The notes: generated by a model from the letters alone, not told the origin. Shown: positions 33,631 through 43,019, counted from the first letter of the stretch. The stretch is 64,000 bases of DNA from Spirochaetaceae bacterium (GCA_017614995.1 JAGAAX010000039.1:62001-126000); one strand, 5' to 3'. Made by a program: numbers and translations.

Positions 33631-34526
33631 TAGCCGGGCTTTATTTTATAAGTTCTCTGCCATTTTACAGTTTCTTGCGGGGCGGCGCTGAATCTGAAAA
33701 ACATTTCTGGGCTTATTGCCCTGCTGTGTCCCCAAAGGTTTACGCCGTCTGGAACAAAAGAATCTTCTTCTGTTATTAAAAGCCCGTATCTTTTGTCTTT
33801 CAGCGTCCAGCTTGAAACAGCATCACCTTCTGTTTTTGCTTCAAAAATTCCGCCGACAAAGAATTCGCCTTCAGGCTCTTTTCTAAAAATTATTGATTTG
33901 CCGTCAGTTTCCAGTGCATCTGCATCTTTTTTCTCCGCCAGTTTCTCAACATCAAACTGCCAGCCAAATCCAAGCTCTATATTATTCGAGATTTTTCCGT
34001 AAAGCCCAGGGCAAAAAAAGTTGTGCACATATTCGGTTGTCGCAAAGCTTTTTTGTCCTACGTTCTTCAGTTCGTAGTCAATCGTAAAGCCGTCTTGGAG
34101 CAGCGTGATTGTCTTTTTGTATTCGTAGGCGTATCCGTTTTTCTCACCAGACTCGCAGTAAAATTCTGCAATATCTGAACGCGGTCTTTTTAAATGGAAT
34201 TTAAGCTGTTCGAGTTGATACTGTGTATAGAAAAAATACGGCTTCTCATCTTTTTTAAGCCAGCCTGTACCAATCTTTGGAAACAGTCCGTCTGCACCTG
34301 CATCGTCATAGCCTATGCAGTCATTTATACCGAATTCATTGTGAAGTCCGCGCCCATAAATTTTTGCATTTCTATAGAACAGTTTTTTCTCCTGTCCGAG
34401 CAGCGGAATTCCGCGGAAATAAACCTGAGTTATTGTGCCGTTCCAGTCGAACCGACTGCCTTTGTAGCGCTCGCCAGCAGTTTCAATTACCAGAACTATG
34501 TCTTTATTCTTAATTTTTATAGCCAT
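33627..34526 (-). CDS. Aldose 1-epimerase (galactose mutarotase-like) superfamily protein
   Basis: This 299-residue beta-rich protein shows DWNGTITQVYFRG near the start, GLHNEFGI and TTEYVHNFF in the middle and FRFSAAPQET at the end, fitting the COG2017 superfamily. The canonical mutarotase His-His-Glu set is not all clear, so the sugar and reaction are unknown. There is no SD; the promoter ends 6 nt before the ATG. Confidence 0.75.
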   Translation of the reverse strand: MAIKIKNKDIVLVIETAGERYKGSRFDWNGTITQVYFRGIPLLGQEKKLFYRNAKIYGRGLHNEFGINDCIGYDDAGADGLFPKIGTGWLKKDEKPYFFYTQYQLEQLKFHLKRPRSDIAEFYCESGEKNGYAYEYKKTITLLQDGFTIDYELKNVGQKSFATTEYVHNFFCPGLYGKISNNIELGFGWQFDVEKLAEKKDADALETDGKSIIFRKEPEGEFFVGGIFEAKTEGDAVSSWTLKDKRYGLLITEEDSFVPDGVNLWGHSRAISPEMFFRFSAAPQETVKWQRTYKIKPGY

Positions 34527-34532
34527 ACGCCC

Positions 34533-34561
34533 ATGTTACAACTTCGATTATTACAATTCAA
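34533..34561 (-). promoter_or_regulatory. Promoter of the mutarotase-like gene, leaderless geometry
   Basis: TTGAAT (complement of 34556-34561), 17 nt, TAACAT (complement of 34533-34538), 6 nt, ATG 34526. Confidence 0.75.
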
Positions 34562-34591
34562 GAGCTCGCTTTAAATTGCAAATGCCAAATT

Positions 34592-34676
34592 GTCGGGCGG
34601 GTCCCAGCTACGGAAAAAATAAGGAAACCTTCCCATAGGGCGCCCTTCCTTATTTTTCCCTGCGTCCCGCCCGGAC
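34592..34676. repeat. Large 85-bp imperfect palindrome, MITE- or sRNA-like
   Basis: Outer arms GTCGGGCGGG and CCCGCCCGGAC enclose a second pair, GGAAAAAATAAGGAA with TTCCTTATTTTTCC, separated by short unpaired bulges. The centre holds GGGCGCCC. The GC-rich outer arm stands out from its AT-rich flanks. It could be a mobile palindromic repeat, a structured RNA or a strong terminator for the gene ending at 34704. Confidence 0.7.
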
Positions 34677-34703
34677 TATTTTGCTTTTACAAGTTGGGCA
34701 CAT

Positions 34704-35609
34704 TTATAAATCAAGCTTTTCAATATGCAGATTTTCAGCATTTTTTGCTGCTTTATAATTATTTGAAATAGTTCTATGACTTCCTAAAAAAATGAACAAA
34801 ATGCCAAGCCCGATATTTGGAAGCAATGATTGCATAAATTCTAAATCTTTTAAAAAAATAGGGGTAATAAAAATAAATCCAAGTAGTGTCATATCTTTAA
34901 ATTCTTTCATAAATTCGATATACAAAACAGCATATTGCGCAAATAAAAATGCAATTATAATTGTTATTACATTAAGGATTATTCCTGTTCTGGTTAATTT
35001 ACCTTTTGCTATATCATAGCCTTTAAATGCACAAAACGAAATGGCAAGACCTGCAATAGAAGCAAAAAATCCAAGAGAACCGATTATTATCCATAAAATG
35101 GAACCTATAAGAGCACCAATTAAGCTTGCAAAAAATCCTTTTATATAATTATTTTCTTTTTGTTGATCCAGTTCAAATCTTCTTTCAAGATCTTCTCCGC
35201 ATTTATTGCACAATAAAGAAAATTTATTGCCATTAGTATAATAGGCAAGATTTTCAGTACAGTCACAATTGTTACATATACATTTACCATCAATTTCAAT
35301 TATTTTTGTAACAATTCCTTTTAAAAACTCAATAACATTTTCTTCTTCTTTTTCTTTATAGATGATGGATATTACATTCTGATTTAAACTATATTCAGAT
35401 ATTTTGTCATTTTGTTGTAAGCTGTCAAAATATTCAAATAATCTACTTCTTTGAGAATTCTGTGCAAAATTAAATGAAATTATCAATTCATCTTCAGAAT
35501 CTTGTTTGTCTTGTACATCGAAATAAAATCCTTGAACTTTTCCAATCCAGTCAATCCAAATATTCTTGAAAGAGTTTTCTTCAAGATTTTTCACATTTTT
35601 ATCTTTCAT
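34704..35609 (-). CDS. Hypothetical membrane protein with cysteine knuckle
   Basis: This 301-residue protein has a soluble N-terminal part (1-110), a Cys-rich motif CICNNCDC...CNKCG (about 118-150) that may bind zinc, then four or five membrane spans (about 160-290). The family is not recognised. It is more AT-rich than its neighbours, which may mean transfer. The ATG at 35609 has a GGAG SD. Confidence 0.7.
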   Translation of the reverse strand: MKDKNVKNLEENSFKNIWIDWIGKVQGFYFDVQDKQDSEDELIISFNFAQNSQRSRLFEYFDSLQQNDKISEYSLNQNVISIIYKEKEEENVIEFLKGIVTKIIEIDGKCICNNCDCTENLAYYTNGNKFSLLCNKCGEDLERRFELDQQKENNYIKGFFASLIGALIGSILWIIIGSLGFFASIAGLAISFCAFKGYDIAKGKLTRTGIILNVITIIIAFLFAQYAVLYIEFMKEFKDMTLLGFIFITPIFLKDLEFMQSLLPNIGLGILFIFLGSHRTISNNYKAAKNAENLHIEKLDL

Positions 35610-35713
35610 TTTTTACTCCGAGTTTGGTAAAAGTATTTATAATATTTTTAGTATAACTTTTTTATATTACTTTGTAAATATTACATTGTTACTTTACCAA
35701 TCAAATTTCGCCC

Positions 35714-35742
35714 TTGCTTTTTGTCATTTGTCTTTTTATACT
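35714..35742 (+). promoter_or_regulatory. argA promoter, leaderless geometry
   Basis: TTGCTT (35714-35719), 17 nt, TATACT (35737-35742), 6 nt, ATG 35749. Confidence 0.75.
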
Positions 35743-35748
35743 TTGCTT

Positions 35749-37110
35749 ATGCACAGTACTGATATATTCACAAAAGCAGAAAGTATCCGCGACGTTATCC
35801 GATACATAAGGCTTTTTAAAAGCGCCACGCTGGTTATTCACATTGACGACAGCATTATTGATTCGCCGATTTTTGCGAGCCACATCAGAGACATTTGTTT
35901 TGTCAAAGAAGCAGGTCTCCGCGTCATTATTGTTCCGGCTGCAAGAAAGCGTATCAATTAAATTCTTGACCGCGAAGAAATTCCATGGAAGATTCAGAAC
36001 GGCTACCGCATCACAAAAGAAGAGGCGATGCCGCTTATCAAAATGGCTGCTTTCGATGTATCAAATCAGATTATGACTTCGTTTGCTGCTGAAAAAAATA
36101 CAGCCGTTATCGGCAACTGGGTAAGGGCACGCGGCAGAGGCATTCAAAACGGAATAGATTTCGGCACAGCAGGTGAAATTGATAAAATCCAGGTGGACGC
36201 AGTTTCTACAGTTTTGGAGAACGGGTTTATCCCGATTTTTCCATGTATCGGCTGGAGCATTGCAGGAAAGCCCTACAATATTTCGTCAACTCAACTGGCG
36301 GCGGCGCTTTCAGTTAAGCTTAAAGCTGACAAGCTTTTCTTTTTGACGCAGAACACAAGCATAACAAACAAAGATTTTGATATTCCGCCTAACACAAAAA
36401 TCTCGCAGGAAGGCAACGTTTTGGCTCTTAATGTTGGCGAAATACCAGAATTTCTGCACTTAAACGAAGAGCGCATCAGTCATTTAGACAATGCTTCTGA
36501 CCACAACAAAACCCTGAAACAGAGCATGTCTTTGCTGCGCCTGGGACTTACCGCCTGCCGCGCCGGTGTTCCGCGCGTACACATTTTGAACGGCTCTAAT
36601 AACGGCACAATTCCATGTGAGCTTTTCTCTAACTTTGGCTCAGGCACAATGATTTATGAGGACAATTACGGCGGAATCCGCAACATGACTATTGAGGACA
36701 TTCCGGACGTTTTAAACGTTATGCGCCCGTTTGTTGATGAAGGCATTCTGCTGCCGCGCACAGAAGTTGATCTCTCTGAACAGTACAACGACTATATTAT
36801 TTATGAGCTTGACGGCGGAATTAAGGCTTGTGCCGCACTGCATGTGTACAACGAAAGGCAGGCAGAAATTGCGGCTGTAGCTGTAGACAAGCGTTGCAGC
36901 CATATCGGCGTCGGTCCGAAACTTGTGCATTATCTTATTGAAAAAGCCCAAAATCTGAACATTTCTGAAGTTTTTGTGCTTACAACCCGCACAGCCGACT
37001 GGTTTGAGCAACTTGGTTTTGCACCGGTTGCAATTGAGTCTCTCCCCGAAGAACGCCAGAAAAAGTGGAAACCCGAGCGCGGCTCAAAGGCTTTAGCACT
37101 GAAACTCTAA
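35749..37110 (+). pseudogene. argA: N-acetylglutamate synthase (ArgA type) with in-frame stop
   Basis: A 454-codon frame is interrupted once, by TAA at 35959-35961, with no frame change. Before it: FTKAESIRDVIRYIRLFKSA and the first kinase-like strands. After it: ENGFIPIFPCIGW, an amino-acid-kinase fold, and a C-terminal GNAT domain (RNMTIEDIPDVLNVMRPFVD, EIAAVAVDKRCSHIGVGPKL). The stop replaces one residue in a short loop (PAARKRIN-stop-ILDREEIP). Full length is otherwise normal for ArgA, which catalyses the first step of arginine synthesis. It may be a recent nonsense mutation, a sequencing error or readthrough. Confidence 0.85.
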
Positions 37111-37159
37111 TAATATGTGTAACACTTATTAAGTTTTCACGCAGTGTAATAAGCAACAG

Positions 37160-37175
37160 TGTTTCACGTGAAACT
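37160..37175. promoter_or_regulatory. parS site (ParB-binding), one mismatch
   Basis: TGTTTCACGTGAAACT differs from the bacterial parS consensus (TGTTNCACGTGAAACA) only at the last base. It lies about 7 kb from oriC. Confidence 0.85.
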
Positions 37176-37226
37176 CGGGTTCGCGATTGGGTTCAATCTA
37201 TGGGAAAAGATTTTGAGCGAACCCTG

Positions 37227-37251
37227 CAAGTTTCCGCTTCGCGAAAACTTG
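37227..37251. repeat. CAAGTTT palindrome between the parS sites
   Basis: CAAGTTTCCGC pairs with GCGAAAACTTG with one mismatch around TTC; same family as 21809 and 28528. Confidence 0.65.
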
Positions 37252-37280
37252 ATAAAGCTATGTATAATTTTCAGCAAAAG

Positions 37281-37296
37281 TGTTCCACGTGAAACA
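37281..37296. promoter_or_regulatory. parS site (ParB-binding), perfect
   Basis: TGTTCCACGTGAAACA matches consensus parS at all 16 bases. It lies 106 bp from the first site and 12 bp beyond the end of the ROK gene. ParB loading here would organise the origin region; parA and parB are not in the window. Confidence 0.93.
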
Positions 37297-37307
37297 AATT
37301 TGGCTGT

Positions 37308-38234
37308 TCAGCAGAAGATTGAAGTTCTTTTCTTTATGAGATACACAAAACCTGATTCACATTTGGCTTCGTAGTCAGCGGCATATATTATGGTTTGTTT
37401 CTCGGAAACGGCGGTTTCTGATTTTGGGCTTTGCAGCTCATTATAGATTATCAGTGTTTTTGGGTTGTACATAATATTGACAGTCTTTATAAGGTTTTGC
37501 AAAAGCTTTTCTACGTCTGTACTGCCATTTTGCGCCATCTGGTTTAATGTGCTGCCGCCTATGTTCAGTTGCCCGATTTCGCCAGCCACACCTTGAAAGC
37601 CGGTGAGAACTTCGGTTTTGTAGATTAAGCCGCATTGAATGTCGGTCTTTGAAATATGCAGACAAACCGAATATTCATTATCTAAAAACTGAATCTGCTT
37701 TTCAGAAATATTGCCGAAACAAACCAAGTTTATTTCTTTTTCTATAAAAACTGAAATCCCGTACTTTTGTTCAAACTGTGTTTTAAGGTCAAAGGCTTTG
37801 CCGTTTTCGTAGATGATTCCGTCTTTAACAGACATCTGCACACTCAAAGCAATACACGCAAGATTATAGTTTTTGCGCACACTGTCGATTATTCCGGCAA
37901 GCTGAATCTGCAAATCTAAGGCGCTTTTCTTTGTGCTTTTTCTTGCAGCTTCAGAATAGGTTGAATCAAAAACAATGCAGTCTATCGTTTTGGGCTTAAC
38001 TTTTATGCAGAGATAAAACACATAATTTTTGTTTATGACAAATTTGCCCAACCCGCTTTTCTTGATTTCGCCTGATTCAAGCATGCGTTCTATAAGAGCT
38101 GCAACAATTTCAAGCGGAAGTTGTGTAAGCCCTGCAAGCTCTTTTTTGGAAAATTCACTGCCGGTTTCAAAAGCTTCTTTTACAAGCGAATAGCTGATAT
38201 TGTCTAATGTGTCAGAATGATTGGGTGTCTGCAT
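37308..38234 (-). CDS. ROK-family protein with N-terminal winged helix
   Basis: This 308-residue protein has a winged HTH (about 15-70; EFSKKELAGLTQLPLEIVA and LLESGEIKKSG-type wing), then a ROK-type domain with VCLHISKTDIQCGLIY and the GFQGVAGEIGQLNIGG motif. It lacks a clear sugar-kinase zinc motif, so it is probably a sugar-responsive regulator of the NagC/XylR type. The start at 38234 is by domain fit; no good SD or leaderless promoter is seen. Confidence 0.75.
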   Translation of the reverse strand: MQTPNHSDTLDNISYSLVKEAFETGSEFSKKELAGLTQLPLEIVAALIERMLESGEIKKSGLGKFVINKNYVFYLCIKVKPKTIDCIVFDSTYSEAARKSTKKSALDLQIQLAGIIDSVRKNYNLACIALSVQMSVKDGIIYENGKAFDLKTQFEQKYGISVFIEKEINLVCFGNISEKQIQFLDNEYSVCLHISKTDIQCGLIYKTEVLTGFQGVAGEIGQLNIGGSTLNQMAQNGSTDVEKLLQNLIKTVNIMYNPKTLIIYNELQSPKSETAVSEKQTIIYAADYEAKCESGFVYLIKKRTSIFC

Positions 38235-38294
38235 TTTATTCCATTTTAAATAATTATCACATAATTCATTGTATAATATATTATTGCGTCTGTA

Positions 38295-38326
38295 TAAAAA
38301 AACCGGAGTTTGAAAACAAACCCCGG
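38295..38326 (-). terminator. gyrBA operon terminator
   Basis: On the minus strand CCGGGGTTTG pairs with CAAACTCCGG (one mismatch), loop TTTT, then seven T. Confidence 0.85.
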
Positions 38327-38447
38327 CGCCTGATGCTCTATATAACCGCCACACCCTCCCAAGGCAATTATACAAAATTAGTTTATCTGCCTTTCAGCAG
38401 ACTGGGTGTATTAATAGTCTATATTAACCATTGGAAAATAGTCAACT

Positions 38448-40910
38448 CTAGTCTTGCGAATCTTTGTCATTTTCAGATTCAGCAATCTTATCAAGACCAA
38501 TAACCATATCAGGCTGGTCTATATTCAAGATGCGCACACCCTGAGAAGTTCTTGACTGCTCTGAAATTTCAGAAGCTTTTACACGCAAAGTCTTGCCCTG
38601 GCTGGTTACGCAGACCATTTCTTCGTTTTCGCTTACAGTAATAGCTCCTATTATTTCGCCGGTCTTTTCTTTTACTTCATAGACTTTCTGACCACCTGTG
38701 CCGCGGCCATGACGGCTGAACTCGTCAAAGTCAACACGCTTGCCGTAGCCGAATTCGGTCATTATAAGCATTTTCTCTTCTTTCTTTACCTGAAGAGCAA
38801 CAGCCACTTCATCGTCTGTCATAAGATGAATGCCTGTAACACCACGCGAAGAACGGCCCATTGCGCGCACTTCTTCTTCGCCTATACGCAGCGCCTTGCC
38901 TTTGCGTGTTATCAGAACAACTTCATCATTGCCGGACGTAAGCTGTGCTGTAACAAGCTTGTCGCCCTCATCAAGACGGATTCCGATAATTCCGCGTGTT
39001 TTTGCATTTGCAAATTCTGAAGTCTGAACCTTCTTAACAACACCGTTAGCTGTTACCATAAATAGATACTGGTCTTCCCGCATCTCTTTCATTGGAACAA
39101 CTGTAGTGATTTCTTCGTTAGGCGAAACCTGAAGAAGGCTCTTAATATGTGCACCGCGCGAAGTCCGGCTTGCTTCTGGAATCTCATGAACTTTAAGCCA
39201 GAAAGCCTTTCCTTCGTTTGAAATGAACATTACATAGTCGTGCGTAGAAGCTGTAAAAAGCTGATTTATAAAATCGTCCTCTACAAGCTTTGCACTGTTA
39301 GAGCCTTTTCCGCCGCGTCCCTGTGCCTTATAAGCAGAAGCAGAAATTCTCTTGATATAACCAAGGTTAGAAATCAGGATAATTACTTCTTCTTTCTTGA
39401 TAAGGTCTTCAATATTAATCTGCTCTACTTCGTCAGAAATTATGTCAGTTCTTCTGTCATCGCCATATTTTTCAGCAAGCTCGTTTGTCTCTTCTTTGAT
39501 TTTGGCAAGAATTTTTTCATGGTGAGCAAGAAGATCTTCTAAATAAGCTATTAAAGCTTTGATTTCTGCCATCTCTTTTCTGAGTTCGTCAATCTTGAGA
39601 TGTGTCAAACGCTTCAACGGCATATCTACAATTGCCTGTGTCTGCTCTTCGTCAAAGTCAAATCTTTTCTGGAGCTGTGCTTTAGCGTCAGCTTCATCGC
39701 GGCTTCCGCGGATAATTTTGATTACTTCGTCAATGGCGTCAATTGCAATTATCAGCGCTTCAAGTATGTGCTCGCGGTGCTTTGCCTCGGCAAGCTCAAA
39801 CTTTGTGCGGCGTGTAATTACCTCGTCTCTGTGGTCTACAAAGCACTGAATAAGCTGCTTTAAGTTCAAAACCTGCGGACGGCCTTTAACCAAAGCAAGG
39901 TTTATTACGCCGAAACTTGACTGTAATTCAGTCTTAGAAAAAAGCTGGTTGATGACAATCTTTGTAATTGCACCGCGTTTCAGGTGAATTACAATACGCA
40001 TTCCGGTTCTGTCTGATGATTCATCGTTGATTGCCGAAATGCCTTCTATTGCCTTATCTCTTGCCAGTGCACCGATACGCTCACAGAGAGTTCTTGTGTT
40101 TACACCATAGGGAACTTCTGTAAAAACGATTGATTCTGCGCCGTTTTTGCTTACTTCAATATTGAATTTGCCGCGTACAAGGATTTTTCCGCGGCCTGTT
40201 TTATAAGCCTGTTTTATGCCTTTCCGTCCAAAAATAATTCCACCAGTCGGAAAGTCAGGGCCTTTTATGTGTGTCATCAGCTCATCTATAGAAATTTCAG
40301 GGTTGTCTATATATGCGCCGATTGCATCACTTACTTCGCGGAGATTGTGCGGAGGTATATTTGTTGCCATACCGACCGCAATACCCATTGAGCCGTTACA
40401 CAGCAGAAACGGAAACTTCGTCGGCAGAACAGAAGGTTCTGTTGTTGTGTCGTCAAAGTTAGGCACCATATCAACAGTATTTTTGTTGATGTCGGCAACC
40501 ATTTCTTCGGCGATACGCGCCATTTTTGCTTCGGTATAACGGTAAGCAGCAGGCGGGTCACCGGCAATTGTACCGAAGTTTCCGCCCGGTTCTACTACAA
40601 TATATCTCTGGCTGAAATCCTGACCCAAACGTACAAGAGCATCATAAACAGAGGCATCGCCATGCGGATGAAAGTGACCCAATACATCGCCGACGATTGT
40701 CGCGCATTTACGGGTTTTTCCGCTGTAATGCAGACCCTGCTTATTCATGTCATAGATAATTCTGCGGTGAACAGGCTTTAAGCCGTCGCGTACATCTGGC
40801 ACAGCGCGGCTTGTAATAACAGACATTGAATAGTCTATAAATGCCTGCTTAACTTCATCTTGAATAGGAATCTGAATCAGCGTTCCCTTAGTATTTTCTG
40901 TTGCTTCCAT
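38448..40910 (-). CDS. gyrA: DNA gyrase subunit A
   Basis: This 820-residue protein has the catalytic Tyr in DPPAAYRYTEAKM, a coiled-coil tower and a C-terminal beta-pinwheel with GYxKR-type blades (NLGYIKRIS, GRGGKG as the GyrA-box-like loop). The quinolone-pocket helix reads HGDASVYD, so the residue equivalent to E. coli Ser83 is Ala. It lies 20 bp after gyrB with a TTAGGA SD; the two form one operon. Confidence 0.98.
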   Translation of the reverse strand: MEATENTKGTLIQIPIQDEVKQAFIDYSMSVITSRAVPDVRDGLKPVHRRIIYDMNKQGLHYSGKTRKCATIVGDVLGHFHPHGDASVYDALVRLGQDFSQRYIVVEPGGNFGTIAGDPPAAYRYTEAKMARIAEEMVADINKNTVDMVPNFDDTTTEPSVLPTKFPFLLCNGSMGIAVGMATNIPPHNLREVSDAIGAYIDNPEISIDELMTHIKGPDFPTGGIIFGRKGIKQAYKTGRGKILVRGKFNIEVSKNGAESIVFTEVPYGVNTRTLCERIGALARDKAIEGISAINDESSDRTGMRIVIHLKRGAITKIVINQLFSKTELQSSFGVINLALVKGRPQVLNLKQLIQCFVDHRDEVITRRTKFELAEAKHREHILEALIIAIDAIDEVIKIIRGSRDEADAKAQLQKRFDFDEEQTQAIVDMPLKRLTHLKIDELRKEMAEIKALIAYLEDLLAHHEKILAKIKEETNELAEKYGDDRRTDIISDEVEQINIEDLIKKEEVIILISNLGYIKRISASAYKAQGRGGKGSNSAKLVEDDFINQLFTASTHDYVMFISNEGKAFWLKVHEIPEASRTSRGAHIKSLLQVSPNEEITTVVPMKEMREDQYLFMVTANGVVKKVQTSEFANAKTRGIIGIRLDEGDKLVTAQLTSGNDEVVLITRKGKALRIGEEEVRAMGRSSRGVTGIHLMTDDEVAVALQVKKEEKMLIMTEFGYGKRVDFDEFSRHGRGTGGQKVYEVKEKTGEIIGAITVSENEEMVCVTSQGKTLRVKASEISEQSRTSQGVRILNIDQPDMVIGLDKIAESENDKDSQD

Positions 40911-40930
40911 GTATTATTCCTAAGTTAGCC

Positions 40931-42892
40931 TTAAATATCCAAATTAGCGTATGTGGCGTTTTCTTCAATAAAGTTGCGGCGCGGTTCTACGTCTTCGCCC
41001 ATACAGATTGAGAATATCTGGTCTGCTGCCACTGCGTCCGGAATTGTTACAACTTTCATGTGTCTTGTTTCCGGGTTCATTGTAGTATCCCAAAGCTGGG
41101 TTCCGTCCATTTCACCAAGACCTTTATAACGCTGAACATCAGCTTTATCGCGCTTGTCGCCGAGCTTTTCAAGCTCTGCGTCGCGTTCCTCGTCTGAATA
41201 AACATAGACAGTCTTTCTGTTATATTCGATTTTGAACAAAGGCGGCATTGCAAGATATACATAGCCTTTTTCAATTAATTCCGGCATATATCTGAAAAAG
41301 AATGTCAGCAAAAGCGTTCTGATGTGGCTTCCGTCAACATCGGCATCAGCCATAATAATGATTTTGTGATAGCGGAGCTTTTCAATATTAAAGTCTTTGC
41401 CAAAACCTGCGCCAAGACTTGCAATTATAGGCTGAAGCTTGTCGTTGTTGATAACCTTGTCCGGGTGTACTTTCTCAACATTGAGCATTTTGCCCCAAAG
41501 CGGAAGAATAGCCTGTGTTTTTGCGTCTCTGCCCTTTTTGGCAGAACCGCCCGCAGAATCTCCCTCTACTATGTACACTTCACATTCTGAAGGGTCTTTG
41601 CTTGAACAGTCACTCAACTTGCCCGGCAGTCCGAACGAATCAATACCCGACTTTCTGTTTGCTTCAAGAACTTTTCGCGATTTAATGCGTCCAATTGCCT
41701 CGTTTACGGCTTTTTCGAGCATCAGGTTGAATACCTGCGGATTCTGCTCGCACCAAAGCGTAAGCTTTTCTTTTACAAGCGAATCTACAATAGTGCGCAC
41801 TTCTGTGTTGCCGAGCTTTGTCTTTGTCTGACCTTCAAACTGAGGTTCAGGCACTTTTACAGAAAGAACGGCTGTAAGTCCTGTGCGTATATCTTCGCCG
41901 GTAAGCTTTTCTTTTACGACTTTATCTTTGTCTTTGCTGTCTTTTGTATCTTTGAGTTTTGGATTCAGTTTTTTGAAAAGCTTTTCGTTATTTTCAAGCT
42001 GTTTGTTGAACACAAAGGTAAGGGCGTTTTTAAAACCGTCAAGATGAGTTCCGCCCTCGTGTGTGTTGATGTCATTTACATAAGAATAAATCTTATCTAA
42101 ATCAAAGCCTTCGTTATATTGAAGCGAAATTTCTGTAATAACATCGTCCTGCTCGCCAGAAATATAGATAGGCTCTTCTGGTACGACTTTTTTTCCTTCG
42201 TTTAAGAATTTCGTGTATTCGTTGATACCGCCATCAAATTTAAGTTCAATCTCTTTCGGCGTTTCAAGACGCTCATCTCTAAAGACAATTACAATTCCCG
42301 GATTGAGAAACGCAAGTTCGCGGAGTCTCGCTAAAAGCACGTCAAAATTGTATGTGGTTGTTTCCTGGAAAATTTCGGCGTCAGACTTCCAGCGTATTGT
42401 TGTTCCATGAAGTTCAGTCTCACCAAGATACTCAACCTTTGTTATAGGAACACCTTTTTCGTATTTCTGGCAGTAGCGTTTGCCTTCGCGGTTTACATAA
42501 GCTTCCATCCAGACAGAAAGAGCGTTTACACATGAAACACCGACACCATGCAGACCGCCAGAAACTTTGTAGTTTGACTTGTCGAATTTACCGCCGGCAT
42601 GAAGCTGAGTCAGAACAAGCTCAAGCGCGCTTACTTTTTCAGTCGGGTGAATATCAACAGGAATACCGCGTCCGTCGTCCTCTACGCGGCAAATGTCATC
42701 ACGCTCAAGGGCTACAGTTACTTTTGTACAATAACCTGCCATGGCTTCATCAATTGAGTTATCCACAACTTCGTAAACAAGATGATGAAGTCCGTTAGGG
42801 CCTGTTGAACCGATATACATACCAGGTCTTTTTCTTACTGCTTCAAGACCTTTTAAAACTTTAATGTTATTGGCGGAATAAGAAGATGACAT
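40931..42892 (-). CDS. gyrB: DNA gyrase subunit B
   Basis: This 653-residue protein has a GHKL ATPase (EVVDNSIDEAMAGYCT, VEDDGRGIPVDIH), the transducer, the TOPRIM motifs EGDSAGGSAKKGRD and DADVDGSHIRTLLL, and a normal C-terminal QRYKGLGEMD. It has an AAGGA SD and is divergent from dnaA. Confidence 0.98.
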   Translation of the reverse strand: MSSSYSANNIKVLKGLEAVRKRPGMYIGSTGPNGLHHLVYEVVDNSIDEAMAGYCTKVTVALERDDICRVEDDGRGIPVDIHPTEKVSALELVLTQLHAGGKFDKSNYKVSGGLHGVGVSCVNALSVWMEAYVNREGKRYCQKYEKGVPITKVEYLGETELHGTTIRWKSDAEIFQETTTYNFDVLLARLRELAFLNPGIVIVFRDERLETPKEIELKFDGGINEYTKFLNEGKKVVPEEPIYISGEQDDVITEISLQYNEGFDLDKIYSYVNDINTHEGGTHLDGFKNALTFVFNKQLENNEKLFKKLNPKLKDTKDSKDKDKVVKEKLTGEDIRTGLTAVLSVKVPEPQFEGQTKTKLGNTEVRTIVDSLVKEKLTLWCEQNPQVFNLMLEKAVNEAIGRIKSRKVLEANRKSGIDSFGLPGKLSDCSSKDPSECEVYIVEGDSAGGSAKKGRDAKTQAILPLWGKMLNVEKVHPDKVINNDKLQPIIASLGAGFGKDFNIEKLRYHKIIIMADADVDGSHIRTLLLTFFFRYMPELIEKGYVYLAMPPLFKIEYNRKTVYVYSDEERDAELEKLGDKRDKADVQRYKGLGEMDGTQLWDTTMNPETRHMKVVTIPDAVAADQIFSICMGEDVEPRRNFIEENATYANLDI

Positions 42893-42971
42893 GTTGCTTC
42901 CTTAAGAAATAACTTTTAAGCATTAAGATAAATACAAAACATGCTTTATATAGTAGAAACTTGTAAAAGCC

Positions 42972-43013
42972 AGTATATCCATATTGCGAAAAAAAGTAAA
43001 GGCAGAGTATAAT
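42972..43013. promoter_or_regulatory. Overlapping divergent promoters of gyrBA and dnaA
   Basis: gyrB: TTTACT (complement of 42995-43000), 17 nt, TATACT (complement of 42972-42977). dnaA: TTGCGA (42984-42989), 18 nt, TATAAT (43008-43013), 6 nt, ATG 43020. The two promoters occupy the same 42 bp face to face, so polymerase on one should exclude the other. Confidence 0.7.
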
Positions 43014-43019
43014 GTGTAT

